A stretch of 64,000 nt of DNA from Pseudomonas sp. TTU2014-080ASC (GCF_001446935.1 NZ_LKKK01000012.1:1-64000); one strand, 5' to 3'. Shown: positions 37,854 through 51,314, numbered from the stretch's first letter. The notes: generated by a model not told the origin, from the sequence alone. Program-made: numbers and translations.

Positions 37854-38822
37854 ATGTCGCGCCTTACTTCCTCGTTGTCTGTATGTCTGCTGCTTTGTCT
37901 GTGTGCCCATGCCTGGGCCGAAGAAGCCCCCGCCAGCGACGCTGGCTCAGCCGAGCAAGCAGCAGAGGTTGAACGCGTGCCTGTCGCCGGACGCAGCGAA
38001 AGTGGCGCCAGCGCCCTAGAGCAACAACTGGATAAGAGGGAACAGCAGCAGCTGCAAGCTGGCGACCAAACTTTCCTCGCACTTTGGCTGCCCGCCAACG
38101 TAGGCGAGCCCAGCGGTGCCGTGATCTTGCTGCCTGGCGATGACGAGACTGCAGACTGGCCGCAAAGTGTCGGCCCGATCAGACGCAAACTGCCGGATGT
38201 AGGCTGGCACACCTTGAGCCTGACCTTGCCCAGCCCGCTAAACAGCATTCCGACCACCCGCTCCGCTGCTGAGCCCGATCCTGCACCAGATGAGACTGCA
38301 GAAGAGACACCAGCAGAAAGCTCACAAGCTCCCGCAGAGGCGACCGAAACCACTGCAAGTGACACGCAGATAGACGAGCAGCGACAAGCTCAGGCCGAGC
38401 AGATCCTCGCGCGGGTCGACGCAGCAATCGACTTCGCCCAGCAGCAACAGGCGAAAACCATTGTCCTGCTCGGGCACGGCAGCGGGGCCTACTGGGCTGC
38501 CCGCTATCTATCCGAGCGCAAACCTGCACAGGTAAAAAATCTGCTGCTGGTAGCCGCCAAACTGCCTGAAGGCTACACACCAGCACTGGATGAGCTGATC
38601 CCGCAATTGCAATTGGCAACCGGCGACTTTTATTACAAAGACCAAGCTGCTGACCGCCAGGCAGCCCTGAAGCGCTCGCAGGCCAGCAAGCGCCAGAAGC
38701 ATCCGGCCTATATTCAAATTGCCATGAAGGCCCTGCCGGGTAACCCGGAAGTGCAGCAGGAACAGCTCAACCGCCGCATCCGTGGTTGGCTGAGCATGAA
38801 GGTGCAAGCCAGCGACGAATAA
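37854..38822 (+). CDS. DUF3530 alpha/beta-hydrolase-like exported protein
   Basis: Function unknown. The 322-residue precursor has a signal peptide (cut near residue 22, AHAWA-EE), an acidic low-complexity stretch at about 140-180 (rich in E, P, A and T) and an alpha/beta-hydrolase-like core. The nucleophile-elbow-like GHGSGAYWA suggests an esterase fold, but the acidic insertion splits the domain. AAGGA is seven bases before the ATG; an upstream extension of 56 residues was rejected. The stop abuts the convergent djlA-like stop. Confidence 0.78.
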   Translation: MSRLTSSLSVCLLLCLCAHAWAEEAPASDAGSAEQAAEVERVPVAGRSESGASALEQQLDKREQQQLQAGDQTFLALWLPANVGEPSGAVILLPGDDETADWPQSVGPIRRKLPDVGWHTLSLTLPSPLNSIPTTRSAAEPDPAPDETAEETPAESSQAPAEATETTASDTQIDEQRQAQAEQILARVDAAIDFAQQQQAKTIVLLGHGSGAYWAARYLSERKPAQVKNLLLVAAKLPEGYTPALDELIPQLQLATGDFYYKDQAADRQAALKRSQASKRQKHPAYIQIAMKALPGNPEVQQEQLNRRIRGWLSMKVQASDE

Positions 38823-39581
38823 TCAACGAAACCCGTGACGCTGGCGAATCAGGTCATAAGCCTGATGCAGCTCACGGGTTTTCTCCGTGGCTTCACGGAT
38901 ACGCGCGTCTGAAGCGCCGCTGCCAGCTAGCTTGTCCGGGTGGTGCAGGCTCAACAATCGCCGGTAAGCCCGCTTGATCTGCGCGGGCTCGTCATCCGCA
39001 CTGACTTTAAGTAACGCCAACGCCCGCTGATAGGCCGTCCCCACCGCAACCGCCGGTTCACGCTGTGGGCCAGCAGCATCGTTGAAGCGCTCCTGAGCTG
39101 CTGCCGAAACCTGCAGCCACTTGGCCCACAGCTGCAGCAACTCACGCTCCTCACGCCCGACCGAACCATCCACCCAGGCCATGCGCCAGCAGGCTTTGAG
39201 AATCTGATCAGCACGCGCCTGTTGCCGCAGCAGCGCCGGACGCAAGTTATCCACAGCAGTCTTGCCCCGGTTAAACGCAGCAATCGCCTTACGCTGCCCT
39301 TCTGCATCCAGCCCCAGCCGCTGCATTTCGGCCTGTGCCTGACGAATATGCGCAGGCAGCACGCGCCCACCGCTCTTCGCCAGACGCCCCAGTAAGATAA
39401 ACAGCAGCCACTCATCTTCTATAGACGCTGGCCGCAACAGGCGCTCACGAATGGCCGACCAGGAATTGAGCTTCAGACGGCGATCCACCACCTGCCCCAA
39501 CAGCCCGCCCAGTAGCGCACCGGGAATACTGGCCACGGCCAACCCAGCTAAAGCCCCAGCAATGGTTACCGGCCAGACCAT
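38823..39581 (-). CDS. DjlA-like J-domain protein
   Basis: Membrane-anchored DnaK co-chaperone. The 252 residues have an N-terminal glycine-rich membrane segment (about 5-30), a TerB-like helical domain (about 50-165) and a C-terminal J domain with the HPD motif at 214-216. This is the DjlA domain order. It is 1 bp from the murU gene upstream and is probably in its operon. Client proteins are unknown. Confidence 0.85.
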   Translation of the reverse strand: MVWPVTIAGALAGLAVASIPGALLGGLLGQVVDRRLKLNSWSAIRERLLRPASIEDEWLLFILLGRLAKSGGRVLPAHIRQAQAEMQRLGLDAEGQRKAIAAFNRGKTAVDNLRPALLRQQARADQILKACWRMAWVDGSVGREERELLQLWAKWLQVSAAAQERFNDAAGPQREPAVAVGTAYQRALALLKVSADDEPAQIKRAYRRLLSLHHPDKLAGSGASDARIREATEKTRELHQAYDLIRQRHGFR

Positions 39582-39582
39582 A

Positions 39583-41276
<1,694 letters not shown>

Positions 41277-41402
41277 TACATGGTCTCCGACGGCGCTAGC
41301 CGTTGCGCGGGTCATGCTTTATTATCCAGCATCTTTTAAAGCCCATCGAGAGGCGTGCGGCCATATAGGCCATAGACGCGCAGGAAGCCCGGAAAAAACA
41401 AG

Positions 41403-44162
41403 ATGGCAGTAAAATACCCCGCGTTCCGCAGAAAATTCCCTCTACTGGTCACCGGAGGCATGCTTGCACTCCAACCGGTAGCCATCCCGTTTGCCGTCGC
41501 TGCCGAGCAGTTCGATTGCCAGGTTTCCGCTTCTGGCGGCTGGGCATGCGCGCCAAAAACTAACAACGCGGCTTTGCCTGCACGTCCGCAACCGCGTGAA
41601 GCGGTTGCCAGCACGGATGAAAGCAAATCCGGCTCAGGTAAAAAAGCGGCCCAGACCATGCTGGTCACAGAAAGCCGTGGCAAGGCACTGGCTTCTCGCA
41701 GTGCAGATTACAGCCACCTTGACTGGGTCCCGCGCGAACAGCTCACACCAGCGCAGCTGGCTGAAGCCGGCCCGTACTGCTCTGGTGCCTACATTGAGCC
41801 ACAACGCCCGGGCATGGATGACACCACGCCGATGAGCCAGGCACCGATGTACGTATCGGCCAAAGCATCGCGTTATGAGCAGGAACAGCAGATTGCAACA
41901 CTGGCCGGTGACGTAGTTCTGCGCCAGTCGAGCATGCAGGTCGAGGCCGACGAGGCCAACCTGCACCAAGCCGAGAACCTCGGCGAACTGGTCGGCAATG
42001 TGCGCCTGCGCGATAAAGGCGCTCTGGTTGTCGGCGACCGTGCCGAACTGCAACTGGATAGCGGTGAAGCCCGCATCGACAATGCCGAATACGTTCTGCA
42101 CCAAAGCCATATCCGTGGTAATGCGCTGTACGCCAAACGCGAAGAAAGCGCCATTATCCGCCTGAAAGACGGCACCTACACCAGCTGCGAACCGGGCAGT
42201 AATAGCTGGCACCTTAAAGGCAACAACATCACGCTGAACCCTGCCACAGGTTTCGGTACGGCAACTAACGTCACCCTGCGCGTGAAGAACATTCCGGTGT
42301 TCTATACACCGTATATTTACTTCCCGATCGACGATCGCCGTCAGTCCGGCTTCCTGCCGCCGACCATCGCATCTTCCAGCGATAACGGCTTTACGCTGAA
42401 GACGCCGTACTACTTCAACCTGGCACCGAATTACGATGCCACTCTGTACCCGACCTATATGGCCGACCGCGGCCTGCTGATGGAAGGCGAATTCCGTTAT
42501 CTGACCAAAAGCAGTGAAGGTCAGATCGGTGCTGCTTACCTGAACGACAGCAACGACGACCGCGAACTGCAGACGGGCTATAAAGAACAACGCTGGATGT
42601 ACAACTGGCAGAACACCACAGGCTTGGATTCACGCCTGCTGGCCGAAGTTGATTACACCGACATCAGCGACCCGTACTACTTCCAGGACCTGAACACCGA
42701 CCTCGGCGTCAGAGCCCGCAGCTACGTAGACCAGCGCGGCACCCTGACTTACCGGGGCGACAGCTATACAGCCAAGCTGAACCTGCATGCTTACGAGCTG
42801 GCCAATATCACCGACATCACGCCGTACGACCGCCTGCCCCAGATCACGCTGGATGGCACCCTGCCTTTCAATCCGGGCGGCCTGAAGTTCGGATACAGCA
42901 CCGAATACGTACGCTTCGACCGCGACCTGCGCAGCGGCAACTTCATTAACGAAGACGGCGTCATCGAAGGTTCCTGGTTTGATACCAGGGTCCAAGGTCT
43001 GGCACGTGCCAACGGCGAGCGTATCCATGTAGAACCCAGCGTAAGCCTGCCGCTTTCGAACACTTGGGGCTTTATCACACCCAAGATCAAGTACCTGCAG
43101 ACCAATTACGATCTGGACCTGGATCAGCGAGGCAAGAACAGTCTGCTCGCCGAGCAGAAATACAGCAGCAGCCAGAACCGTGGCGTAGGCATGTTCAGTG
43201 TGGACAGCGGCCTGTATTTTGACCGCGACACCCAGTATTTCGGCAAAGCCTATCGCCAGACTCTGGAACCGCGCCTGTTCTACCTCTACGTGCCAAATGA
43301 AGACCAGACCGATATTCCGGTCTTCGACAGCGCAGAGACCAGCTTCAGCTACTCTTCACTGTGGCGCGAAAACCGCTTCACCGGCAAAGACCGTATCGGT
43401 GACGAAAACCGTCTTTCTCTTGGCGTTACCAGCCGTTGGATCGAACCTAATGGTTTTGAGCGCCAGCGTGTGAGCGTAGGCCAGGCTATTTACCTTGCAG
43501 ATCGCAAGGTGCAGATGCCGGGCATTGACTACCGCGACCGCGCCGAAGCGCAATCCGATGTATCTCCATATGCGCTGGAATACCTGTATCGCTTCAACCG
43601 CGACTGGCGTTTCACCTCGGACTTCAACTGGGATCCGGACGCAGGCCGCACCCGTTCGGGCAGTGCCATGTTCCACTACCAGCCTGAAGACAACGTCAAC
43701 AAGGTGGTTAACCTCGGCTACCGCTACCGTAACGACACCATGCGTTATGACCAGGCAAGTGGTACTTGGTCGTATGGTGGAGACTACGGCACCCCGGGTT
43801 CACCGGAGTACATCAAGAACTACTACAAGATCGACCAGCATGACTTCTCTGTCATCTGGCCGCTGGTCCCTCAGTGGAGTCTGATTTCGCGCTGGCAGTA
43901 TGACTACGGCCGCAATCGCACGCTGGAAGCCTTTGGTGGCTTCGAGTACGACAGCTGCTGCTGGAAACTGCGCCTGATCAACCGCTACTGGATCAGCTAT
44001 GACGAAGTCAGTCTTGACCCAGCGCGCAACGACGAAGGAGATCGCGGCATCTTCCTGCAGATCGTTCTTAAAGGTCTCGGCGGTGTCACCGGCAATAAAG
44101 TTGAGACATTCCTCGACCAAGGCATTCAAGGTTATCGCGAACGTGAAGACAAAGCTTTCTGA
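41403..44162 (+). CDS. lptD: LPS-assembly outer-membrane protein LptD
   Basis: Outer-membrane beta-barrel that with LptE inserts lipopolysaccharide in the outer leaflet. The 919-residue precursor has a signal peptide (cut near 33, FAVAA-EQ), a short N-terminal cysteine pair, an OstA/LptA-like jellyroll at about 145-270, and a large barrel to the end. The CC pair (YDSCCWKLR) near the C-terminus fits the disulfide pattern of the family. The long N-terminal extension before the jellyroll is usual in pseudomonads. The surA start lies inside its last codons. Confidence 0.96.
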   Translation: MAVKYPAFRRKFPLLVTGGMLALQPVAIPFAVAAEQFDCQVSASGGWACAPKTNNAALPARPQPREAVASTDESKSGSGKKAAQTMLVTESRGKALASRSADYSHLDWVPREQLTPAQLAEAGPYCSGAYIEPQRPGMDDTTPMSQAPMYVSAKASRYEQEQQIATLAGDVVLRQSSMQVEADEANLHQAENLGELVGNVRLRDKGALVVGDRAELQLDSGEARIDNAEYVLHQSHIRGNALYAKREESAIIRLKDGTYTSCEPGSNSWHLKGNNITLNPATGFGTATNVTLRVKNIPVFYTPYIYFPIDDRRQSGFLPPTIASSSDNGFTLKTPYYFNLAPNYDATLYPTYMADRGLLMEGEFRYLTKSSEGQIGAAYLNDSNDDRELQTGYKEQRWMYNWQNTTGLDSRLLAEVDYTDISDPYYFQDLNTDLGVRARSYVDQRGTLTYRGDSYTAKLNLHAYELANITDITPYDRLPQITLDGTLPFNPGGLKFGYSTEYVRFDRDLRSGNFINEDGVIEGSWFDTRVQGLARANGERIHVEPSVSLPLSNTWGFITPKIKYLQTNYDLDLDQRGKNSLLAEQKYSSSQNRGVGMFSVDSGLYFDRDTQYFGKAYRQTLEPRLFYLYVPNEDQTDIPVFDSAETSFSYSSLWRENRFTGKDRIGDENRLSLGVTSRWIEPNGFERQRVSVGQAIYLADRKVQMPGIDYRDRAEAQSDVSPYALEYLYRFNRDWRFTSDFNWDPDAGRTRSGSAMFHYQPEDNVNKVVNLGYRYRNDTMRYDQASGTWSYGGDYGTPGSPEYIKNYYKIDQHDFSVIWPLVPQWSLISRWQYDYGRNRTLEAFGGFEYDSCCWKLRLINRYWISYDEVSLDPARNDEGDRGIFLQIVLKGLGGVTGNKVETFLDQGIQGYREREDKAF

Positions 44163-45435
44163 TTTCGTGCGCCCACTGCTAGTGGGTGCACTGCTTGCAG
44201 CAACTGCAGTACAGGCAGAAGTTCGACCGCTGGACCGGGTTGTGGCTATCGTCGATAACGACGTGATCATGCAAAGCCAGCTCAACACCCGTCTGCGTGA
44301 AGTTCAGCAGACTATCGCCAAACGCGGTGCAGCACTGCCGCCAGAGCACGTACTGAACCAGCAGGTGCTTGAACGCCTGATCATCGAAAATATCCAACTG
44401 CAGATTGGTGAGCGCTCCGGTATCCGCATCGGTGATGAAGAACTGAGCCAGGCCATCGGCACCATTGCCCAGCGTAACGGTATGAGCATTGAACAGTTCC
44501 GCGCTGCGCTGGCTGCAGACGGCCTGTCTTTTGCCGACGCCCGCGACCAGATTGCCCGCGAGATGATCATTAGCCGTGTACGTCAGCGCCGTGTAGCTGA
44601 GCGTATTCAGGTCTCGGACCAGGAAGTGCAGAATTTCCTGGCTTCCGACATGGGCAAAATGCAGCTGTCTGAAGAGTTCCGCCTCGCCAACATCCTGATT
44701 CCGGTCAGCGATGGCGCATCCCCTCAGGAGATTCAGGCGGCTGAGAACCAGACCCGCGATCTGTATCAGCAACTTAAACAAGGTGCTGACTTTGCCCAGC
44801 TGGCTATCGCCCGCTCGGCCAGTGAAACTGCTCTGGAAGGCGGTGAAATGGGCTGGCGTAAAGCCGGTCAGCTGCCTGCACCGTTCGATGCCATGATCAG
44901 CGCGCTACCAGTGGGCGAGATCACCGAGCCGGTGCGTACGCCGGGCGGTTTCATCATCCTCAAAGTTCTGGAAAAACGTGGTGGTGGCGCTCAGGTTCGT
45001 GATGAAGTCAGTGTTCGCCACATCCTGATCAAGCCGAGCGAAATCCGCACAGAGGCCGAAGCCAAGCTGCTGACTGAGCGTCTGTATCAGCGCATTCAGT
45101 CCGGCGAGGATTTTGCTGAACTGGCGAAGAAGTATTCGGAAGATCCGGGCTCCGCACTCAATGGCGGTACGCTGGAGTGGATCGACCCGAACGCACTGGT
45201 CCCCGAGTTCCGCAATGTCATGAATAACACTGCGGCCGGTGAGCTCTCCAAACCGTTCAAGAGCCAATACGGCTGGCACGTTCTCGAAGTACTGGGCCGT
45301 CGCGCAACCGATAACAGCGCTCAATTCCGTGAGCAGCAGGCAATTTCCGTTCTGCGCAATCGCAAGTACGATGAAGAGCTGCAAACCTGGCTGCGCCAGA
45401 TCCGCGACGAAGCGTACGTCGAGATCAAACTCTGA
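44143..45435 (+). CDS. surA: periplasmic chaperone and peptidyl-prolyl isomerase SurA
   Basis: Chaperone for outer-membrane proteins, including LptD. The 430-residue protein begins at a GTG that overlaps lptD by 20 bp, giving the signal peptide [20 protein letters not shown] and cut after VQA. N-terminal SurA domain (about 25-150) and two parvulin domains (about 170-275 and 285-385, with [19 protein letters not shown]). An in-frame ATG 144 bp upstream lies deep in lptD and was rejected. Followed by a strong terminator. Confidence 0.95.
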   Translation: MKTKLSDFVRPLLVGALLAATAVQAEVRPLDRVVAIVDNDVIMQSQLNTRLREVQQTIAKRGAALPPEHVLNQQVLERLIIENIQLQIGERSGIRIGDEELSQAIGTIAQRNGMSIEQFRAALAADGLSFADARDQIAREMIISRVRQRRVAERIQVSDQEVQNFLASDMGKMQLSEEFRLANILIPVSDGASPQEIQAAENQTRDLYQQLKQGADFAQLAIARSASETALEGGEMGWRKAGQLPAPFDAMISALPVGEITEPVRTPGGFIILKVLEKRGGGAQVRDEVSVRHILIKPSEIRTEAEAKLLTERLYQRIQSGEDFAELAKKYSEDPGSALNGGTLEWIDPNALVPEFRNVMNNTAAGELSKPFKSQYGWHVLEVLGRRATDNSAQFREQQAISVLRNRKYDEELQTWLRQIRDEAYVEIKL

Positions 45436-45477
45436 TGCGGGTGCTGGCGCTCACCCGCCAGCAGTCAGCACCACTCA

Positions 45478-45517
45478 AAAGCCCGGCTCTTGCAGATGCA
45501 CAGCCGGGCTTTTTTTC
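45478..45517 (+). terminator. terminator after surA
   Basis: Stem GCCCGGCT/AGCCGGGC with a 13-base loop and eight T residues. It separates lptD-surA from pdxA and the genes behind. Confidence 0.92.
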
Positions 45518-45570
45518 GCCCCCTGATTCCCGGTCCTGCATAAGCTGGACCTATTAGCCGAGACACCGTA

Positions 45571-46569
45571 ATGACTGTTATTCACCGCTTTGCCCTGACC
45601 CCAGGCGAACCTGCCGGAATCGGCCCAGACCTCTGCCTACTGCTGGCCCGCGAGGCCCAACCTCAGGTACTCATCGCCGTCGCCAACCAAGCCTTGCTGG
45701 AAGACCGCGCCCGTCAGCTCGGCCTGAACATCCAACTGCTCAGCGTCAGCCCGGATTGCTGGCCAGAGCAACCAGCACCCGCTGCAAACCTGTATGTCTG
45801 GGACACGCCACTGGCCTGTAATGTCACGCCAGGTGAGCTGGATGCCCGCAACGGCCATTACGTACTGGAAACCCTGACCCGCGCTGCTGAAGGCTGCATT
45901 AGCGGGGACTTCGCCGGAATGATCACCGCTCCAGTGCATAAAGGCGTGATCAATGAAGCAGGCATACCCTTCTCCGGGCATACCGAGTTTCTTGCCGACC
46001 TGACCCACACTGAACAGGTGGTGATGATGCTCGCCACTCACGGACTGCGTGTGGCACTGGTGACCACCCACTTGCCGCTCAAGGACATCGCAGCGGCCAT
46101 CACAGAAGACCGCCTCACGCGGGTTACGCGCATTCTGGATAAAGATCTGCGCAGCAAGTTCGGCATCAGCAACCCGCGTATTCTGGTGTGCGGGCTTAAC
46201 CCGCATGCAGGTGAAGGCGGCCATCTTGGCCGGGAAGAAATTGAAGTCATCGAGCCCACACTGGAGCGCTTACGCGGTGAAGGGATCCACCTGATCGGCC
46301 CGCTGCCGGCCGACACCCTGTTCACCCCCAAGCACCTTGATAATTGCGACGCAGTCCTGGCTATGTACCACGATCAGGGCTTACCTGTGCTCAAGTACAA
46401 AGGCTTTGGCGCTGCAGTAAACGTCACCCTCGGTCTGCCAATTATTCGCACCTCTGTGGATCACGGCACGGCGCTTGATCTGGCCGGTAGCGGCAAGATT
46501 GATACCGGCAGCCTCAACGTGGCACTGCAGACGGCTTACCAGATGGCGGACAGCCAAACACCCCGCTAA
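45571..46569 (+). CDS. pdxA: 4-hydroxythreonine-4-phosphate dehydrogenase
   Basis: NAD-dependent step of pyridoxal-phosphate synthesis. The 332 residues keep the three metal histidines: H137 (SGHTEF), H212 (NPHAGEGG) and the histidine of [10 protein letters not shown]-terminal [12 protein letters not shown] is typical. Despite the terminator after surA it has the usual order pdxA-rsmA-apaG-apaH; 116 bp separate it from rsmA. Confidence 0.95.
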   Translation: MTVIHRFALTPGEPAGIGPDLCLLLAREAQPQVLIAVANQALLEDRARQLGLNIQLLSVSPDCWPEQPAPAANLYVWDTPLACNVTPGELDARNGHYVLETLTRAAEGCISGDFAGMITAPVHKGVINEAGIPFSGHTEFLADLTHTEQVVMMLATHGLRVALVTTHLPLKDIAAAITEDRLTRVTRILDKDLRSKFGISNPRILVCGLNPHAGEGGHLGREEIEVIEPTLERLRGEGIHLIGPLPADTLFTPKHLDNCDAVLAMYHDQGLPVLKYKGFGAAVNVTLGLPIIRTSVDHGTALDLAGSGKIDTGSLNVALQTAYQMADSQTPR

Positions 46570-46685
46570 TCAAGAATCCTTCTGCCTGGTTACCGTTGAG
46601 AAATCAGTAAAACTGATAGACTGTAAAACTTTTTCGAGTCGTTTTATTCGTTTCAGGCCATGGGTCTGAAACTTGGAGCTGTTGC

Positions 46686-47489
46686 ATGTCCGAGTACCAA
46701 CACCGCGCACGTAAGCGTTTTGGCCAGAACTTTCTGCATGACGCCGGGGTTATCCACCGTATTCTGCGCGCGATCCATGCCCGTGAAGGCGAACACATGT
46801 TGGAGATCGGACCCGGCCAGGGCGCTCTGACAGAGGGCCTGCTGAGCAGTGGCGCACAGCTGGACGTGATCGAGCTGGACCGGGACCTGATCCCGATTTT
46901 GCAAGCCCAGTTTGCCGGCAACCCGCGCTTTCGCCTGAACCAGGGAGATGCCCTGAAGTTCGACTTCACCCAGCTCAACGCAGGGGAGCGTTCGCTGCGT
47001 GTTGTCGGCAACCTGCCTTACAACATCTCCACACCGCTGATTTTCCACCTACTGGACAACGCCCACCTGATCCGCGACATGCACTTCATGCTGCAGAAAG
47101 AAGTAGTCGAGCGCTTGGCTGCTGAGCCTGGCGGTGGCGATTGGGGCCGCCTGTCCATCATGGTTCAGTACCATTGCCGCGTGGAGCACCTGTTCAACGT
47201 CGGCCCGGGTGCCTTCAACCCGCCGCCAAAAGTGGACTCTGCCATCGTGCGCTTGGTGCCACACGAGGTACTGCCGCACCCGGCTAAAAACCCGCGCCTG
47301 CTTGAGCGTGTTGTACGTGAAGCGTTCAACATGCGCCGCAAAACGCTGCGCAATACTCTGAAAGGCCTGCTGAGTGCCGAAGACATTGAAGCCGCTGGTG
47401 TGGACGGTAGCCTACGCCCCGAGCAACTGAAACTGGCAGACTTCGTGCATTTGGCAGACCGATTGGCCGAACTCAACCAAACACCCTGA
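46686..47489 (+). CDS. rsmA: 16S rRNA dimethyladenosine transferase (RsmA/KsgA)
   Basis: Dimethylates two adjacent adenosines near the 3' end of 16S rRNA during 30S maturation; also called ksgA. The 267 residues show the SAM motif [14 protein letters not shown] and the catalytic [10 protein letters not shown], with [14 protein letters not shown] in the C-terminal part. This rsmA must not be confused with the RNA-binding regulator of the same name. Confidence 0.95.
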   Translation: MSEYQHRARKRFGQNFLHDAGVIHRILRAIHAREGEHMLEIGPGQGALTEGLLSSGAQLDVIELDRDLIPILQAQFAGNPRFRLNQGDALKFDFTQLNAGERSLRVVGNLPYNISTPLIFHLLDNAHLIRDMHFMLQKEVVERLAAEPGGGDWGRLSIMVQYHCRVEHLFNVGPGAFNPPPKVDSAIVRLVPHEVLPHPAKNPRLLERVVREAFNMRRKTLRNTLKGLLSAEDIEAAGVDGSLRPEQLKLADFVHLADRLAELNQTP

Positions 47490-47503
47490 GCCTCCCTCAC
47501 CCC

Positions 47504-47884
47504 ATGAGCGATTCGCCTTACAACATTCATGTCAGTGTCGTCAGCCGCTATCTGCCCGATCAATCTGAGCCGGAACAGAGCCGCTTTGCCTTTTCCTACA
47601 CAGTCACCATCACCAACCGGGGCTCGCTGACCGCTCAGCTATTGTCCCGTCATTGGATCATCACCAATGGTGACGGGCAGGTTCAGGAGGTCCGAGGCTC
47701 CGGCGTAATCGGCCAACAACCGCATATTGAGCCCGGCGAGACCTACACCTACAGCAGCGGTACCCTGATGACGACCAAGGTCGGCATCATGCAGGGCAGT
47801 TACAACATGATCGCGCAGGACGGGCATCCGTTTTCCGCCACCATCGCGCCCTTCCGCCTGGCCGTTCCCGGAGCCTTGCACTGA
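47504..47884 (+). CDS. apaG: ApaG domain protein
   Basis: Small beta-sandwich protein (DUF525) of 126 residues, function uncertain, linked to cobalt and magnesium resistance in older work. Motifs [11 protein letters not shown] and the loop [19 protein letters not shown] are typical. Its stop shares a base with the apaH start (TGATG). Confidence 0.92.
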   Translation: MSDSPYNIHVSVVSRYLPDQSEPEQSRFAFSYTVTITNRGSLTAQLLSRHWIITNGDGQVQEVRGSGVIGQQPHIEPGETYTYSSGTLMTTKVGIMQGSYNMIAQDGHPFSATIAPFRLAVPGALH

Positions 47885-48705
47885 TGGCCACCTACGCAGT
47901 CGGAGATATTCAGGGCTGCCTAGAGCCCCTGCGCTGCCTGCTTGACCGGGTGGATTTTGACCCAAAGCGAGATCAGCTGTGGCTGGTCGGTGATCTGGTC
48001 AACCGTGGCCCCGATTCACTCGGCACCTTGCGTTTTCTGTACAGCATCCGCCAGTCACTGACCTGCGTTCTGGGCAACCATGACCTGCACCTGCTGGCTG
48101 TGGCACACAACATCGAACGCTTGAAGAAAGGCGACACTCTCAAAGAAATTATCGACGCTCCAGACGCAGCCGATCTGCTCGACTGGCTGCGCCTGCAAAA
48201 GCTGCTGCACTACGACGCCGAACGCAACACCGCACTGGTACACGCAGGGATTCCTCCGCAGTGGAGCATTGAAAAAGCCCTGCGCCGCGCTGCCGAGGTT
48301 GAGGATGCTCTGCGTGACGACGCCCGCCTTCCGCTGTTTCTGGACGGTATGTATGGCAACGAACCGGCCAAGTGGAACGGTGAACTGCAAGGCGTAACCC
48401 GGCTGCGAGTGATCACCAACTACTTCACCCGCATGCGCTTCTGCAAAGCGGATGGCACTCTTGATCTGAAAACCAAGGAAGGCGCGGACAGCGCTCCCGC
48501 CGGTTACGCCCCCTGGTTTAGCCATAAAGTGCGCAAAACCCGCGAACAGCGCATTATTTTCGGCCACTGGGCGGCGCTTGAAGGCCAAGCCAACGAACCG
48601 GGTATCGTTGCGCTGGATACGGGTTGCGTCTGGGGTGCCAGCATGACCCTGATGAACATAGACAGCGGCGTCAAATACACCTGCGACTGTACGGAGCACC
48701 CATGA
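47884..48705 (+). CDS. apaH: symmetrical diadenosine tetraphosphate hydrolase
   Basis: Splits Ap4A into two ADP and removes Np4 caps from RNA. The 273-residue metallophosphatase has [16 protein letters not shown] and GNHDLHLL, with the later HAGIPP and FGHWA. Start overlaps apaG by one base, stop overlaps glpE by four. Confidence 0.95.
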   Translation: MATYAVGDIQGCLEPLRCLLDRVDFDPKRDQLWLVGDLVNRGPDSLGTLRFLYSIRQSLTCVLGNHDLHLLAVAHNIERLKKGDTLKEIIDAPDAADLLDWLRLQKLLHYDAERNTALVHAGIPPQWSIEKALRRAAEVEDALRDDARLPLFLDGMYGNEPAKWNGELQGVTRLRVITNYFTRMRFCKADGTLDLKTKEGADSAPAGYAPWFSHKVRKTREQRIIFGHWAALEGQANEPGIVALDTGCVWGASMTLMNIDSGVKYTCDCTEHP

Positions 48706-49031
48706 GCGAATTCAAACGTATCCCGCCACAACAAGCCCAAAGCATGCGCCAGAATGGCGCAGTGGTAGTCGACATCCGCGACCCGCAAAGCTATGCCATG
48801 AGCCACATCAGCGGCTCGACGCACCTGGACAACCACTCCCTGCATGACTTCATCACCCAGGCCGATCTGGACGCACCGCTAATCGTCACCTGCTACCACG
48901 GTAACTCCAGCCAGAGCGCTGCTGCCTACCTGATCAGTCAGGGCTTCACCGATGTCTACAGCCTCGATGGCGGTTTCGAACTGTGGCGTACCACTTATCC
49001 GAATGATACGGAAAGCGGCTCGGCAGAATAA
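48702..49031 (+). CDS. glpE: thiosulfate sulfurtransferase GlpE
   Basis: Single-domain rhodanese moving sulfane sulfur from thiosulfate to cyanide or thioredoxin. The 109 residues include the active-site C64 in [11 protein letters not shown]. The ATG overlaps the apaH stop (ATGA); an upstream extension of 26 residues inside apaH was rejected. Confidence 0.92.
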   Translation: MSEFKRIPPQQAQSMRQNGAVVVDIRDPQSYAMSHISGSTHLDNHSLHDFITQADLDAPLIVTCYHGNSSQSAAAYLISQGFTDVYSLDGGFELWRTTYPNDTESGSAE

Positions 49032-49045
49032 TTTTTATCCGCCTA

Positions 49046-49068
49046 CAGGCCGTTAGCGACGCGGCCTG
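49046..49068 (+). terminator. weak hairpin after glpE
   Basis: CAGGCCG/CGGCCTG with a 9-base loop, 15 bp after the glpE stop. It has no T-run, so it is only a possible end of the pdxA-glpE transcript. Confidence 0.35.
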
Positions 49069-49115
49069 CAGAGCAATCCACCCACAACTTTGACAATCTT
49101 GTAACACCCTCAGCC

Positions 49116-49142
49116 TTGACCTCGCCGATTCCGAACTATCCT
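49116..49142 (+). promoter_or_regulatory. candidate promoter of yeaG
   Basis: TTGACC, 15-bp spacer and CTATCCT. The -10 with leading C resembles a sigma-S promoter, which would suit a stress and stationary-phase operon. The start would fall about 170 bp before the yeaG ATG. Spacing is short. Confidence 0.35.
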
Positions 49143-49319
49143 TAAAACAGGCCATCAATATCAGTAAGAGTCGGCCATTAGGCATCGGGGATAGGGTCCG
49201 CCGGATCACTGCAAGATTGAGCTGGCAATGTTTGGGGGATACCTGCTGCGCAGTACAGTGGGGCACCTTGGCACCCATACCGCCCCGACCAGGCTTTCAG
49301 CATCGAGCGAGGTCAGGTC

Positions 49320-51242
49320 ATGAGTATCTTCAGCCACTTCCAACAACGTTTCGAAGCCACCCGCCAGGAGGAACTCTCCCTCCAGGAATACCTCGAACTG
49401 TGCAAAACCGACCCCAGCGCCTACGCCTCAGCAGCCGAGCGATTGTTGATGGCCATTGGCGAGCCCGAGCTGGTCGACACCACCAATGACCCGCGCCTGT
49501 CGCGGATTTTTTCCAACAAGGTAATTCGCCGTTATCCGGCCTTTGCTGACTTCCACGGCATGGAAGAGTGCATCGACCAGATCGTTTCCTACTTCCGCCA
49601 TGCAGCCCAAGGCCTGGAAGAGAAGAAACAGATCCTCTACCTACTCGGTCCGGTTGGCGGCGGTAAATCTTCACTGGCAGAAAAGCTCAAACACCTGATT
49701 GAGAAAGTGCCCTTCTACGCCATTAAGGGCTCGCCGGTTTTCGAGTCGCCTCTTGGCCTGTTTAACGAAGCTGAAGACGGCACCATTCTTGAGGAAGATT
49801 ACGGCATCCCGCGCCGCTACCTGAACAGCATCATGTCCCCGTGGGCGACCAAACGTCTGCAGGAGTTCGGCGGCGATATAAGCAAGTTCCGCGTGGTTAA
49901 ACTGTATCCGTCGATTCTCAACCAAATTGCCGTGGCCAAGACCGAGCCGGGCGATGAAAACAATCAGGACATTTCCGCGCTGGTGGGCAAAGTCGACATC
50001 CGCAAGCTGGAAGACTTCCCGCAGAACGACGCCGATGCCTACAGTTATTCAGGCGCGCTGTGCCGGGCCAACCAGGGCCTGATGGAGTTTGTGGAGATGT
50101 TCAAGGCACCGCTGAAGGTGCTGCACCCACTGCTGACTGCAACCCAAGAAGGCAACTACAACAGCACCGAAGGCCTTGGCGCGATTCCGTATAACGGGAT
50201 TCTGCTGGCCCACTCCAACGAGTCGGAGTGGCATAGCTTCCGCAATAACAAGAACAACGAGGCCTTCATCGACCGGATTTACATCGTCAAGGTGCCGTAC
50301 TGCCTGCGCGTCTCGGACGAGATCAAAATCTACGACAAGCTACTGTTCAACAGCTCCCTGTCCAATGCCCATTGCGCGCCGGACACCCTAAAAATGCTGG
50401 CGCAGTTCTCTGTGCTGAGCCGCCTGAAAGAGCCGGAGAACTCCAACCTTTATTCAAAAATGCGCGTGTATGACGGTGAAAACCTGAAAGACACCGACCC
50501 CAAAGCCAAGTCGATGCAGGAATACCGCGACAGCGCAGGTGTAGACGAAGGCATGAACGGCCTGTCGACCCGCTTCGCCTTCAAGATACTCTCCAAAGTA
50601 TTCAACTTCGACCCACATGAGGTGGCTGCTAACCCGGTGCACCTGCTGTATGTGCTGGAACAGCAGATCGAACAGGAACAGTTCCCCGCCGAAGTGCGCG
50701 AACGCTACCTGCGCTTTATTAAGGAATACCTGGCACCGCGCTATATCGAGTTCATCGGCAAGGAAATTCAGACAGCCTACCTGGAGTCTTACAGCGAGTA
50801 CGGGCAAAACATCTTCGACCGCTACGTGCTGTACGCCGACTTCTGGATTCAGGATCAGGAATACCGCGACCCGGAAACCGGCGAAATCCTTAACCGCATG
50901 GCCCTCAATGAGGAGCTGGAGAAGATCGAGAAGCCCGCAGGTATCAGCAACCCGAAAGACTTCCGCAACGAGATCGTCAACTTTGTTCTGCGTGCCCGCG
51001 CCAGCAACAACGGTAAGAACCCGTCCTGGCTGAGCTACGAAAAACTGCGGGTGGTGATCGAGAAGAAAATGTTCTCCAACACCGAAGACCTGCTGCCGGT
51101 TATCAGTTTCAACGCTAAAGCCAGCAAAGAGGATCAGAAGAAGCACAACGACTTTGTCACCCGCATGGTGGAACGCGGCTACACCGACAAGCAGGTACGC
51201 CTGCTGTCCGAGTGGTACCTGCGCGTACGCAAATCGCAGTAA
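49320..51242 (+). CDS. yeaG: PrkA-family serine protein kinase YeaG
   Basis: Large AAA+ type protein kinase of 640 residues, linked to nitrogen starvation and stationary phase in enterobacteria. Walker A GPVGGGKS is at 110-117, and the C-terminal PrkA domain follows from about 390. yeaG-yeaH-spoVR forms a conserved set; yeaH starts 72 bp later. The kinase substrates are not known. Confidence 0.94.
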   Translation: MSIFSHFQQRFEATRQEELSLQEYLELCKTDPSAYASAAERLLMAIGEPELVDTTNDPRLSRIFSNKVIRRYPAFADFHGMEECIDQIVSYFRHAAQGLEEKKQILYLLGPVGGGKSSLAEKLKHLIEKVPFYAIKGSPVFESPLGLFNEAEDGTILEEDYGIPRRYLNSIMSPWATKRLQEFGGDISKFRVVKLYPSILNQIAVAKTEPGDENNQDISALVGKVDIRKLEDFPQNDADAYSYSGALCRANQGLMEFVEMFKAPLKVLHPLLTATQEGNYNSTEGLGAIPYNGILLAHSNESEWHSFRNNKNNEAFIDRIYIVKVPYCLRVSDEIKIYDKLLFNSSLSNAHCAPDTLKMLAQFSVLSRLKEPENSNLYSKMRVYDGENLKDTDPKAKSMQEYRDSAGVDEGMNGLSTRFAFKILSKVFNFDPHEVAANPVHLLYVLEQQIEQEQFPAEVRERYLRFIKEYLAPRYIEFIGKEIQTAYLESYSEYGQNIFDRYVLYADFWIQDQEYRDPETGEILNRMALNEELEKIEKPAGISNPKDFRNEIVNFVLRARASNNGKNPSWLSYEKLRVVIEKKMFSNTEDLLPVISFNAKASKEDQKKHNDFVTRMVERGYTDKQVRLLSEWYLRVRKSQ

Positions 51243-51314
51243 AGCGGCCTGACTGTTCCGGCACTGACTGCCGGAACAGCTTTACCGGCCAGCACCCGCG
51301 CACGGAGGGCAGAT

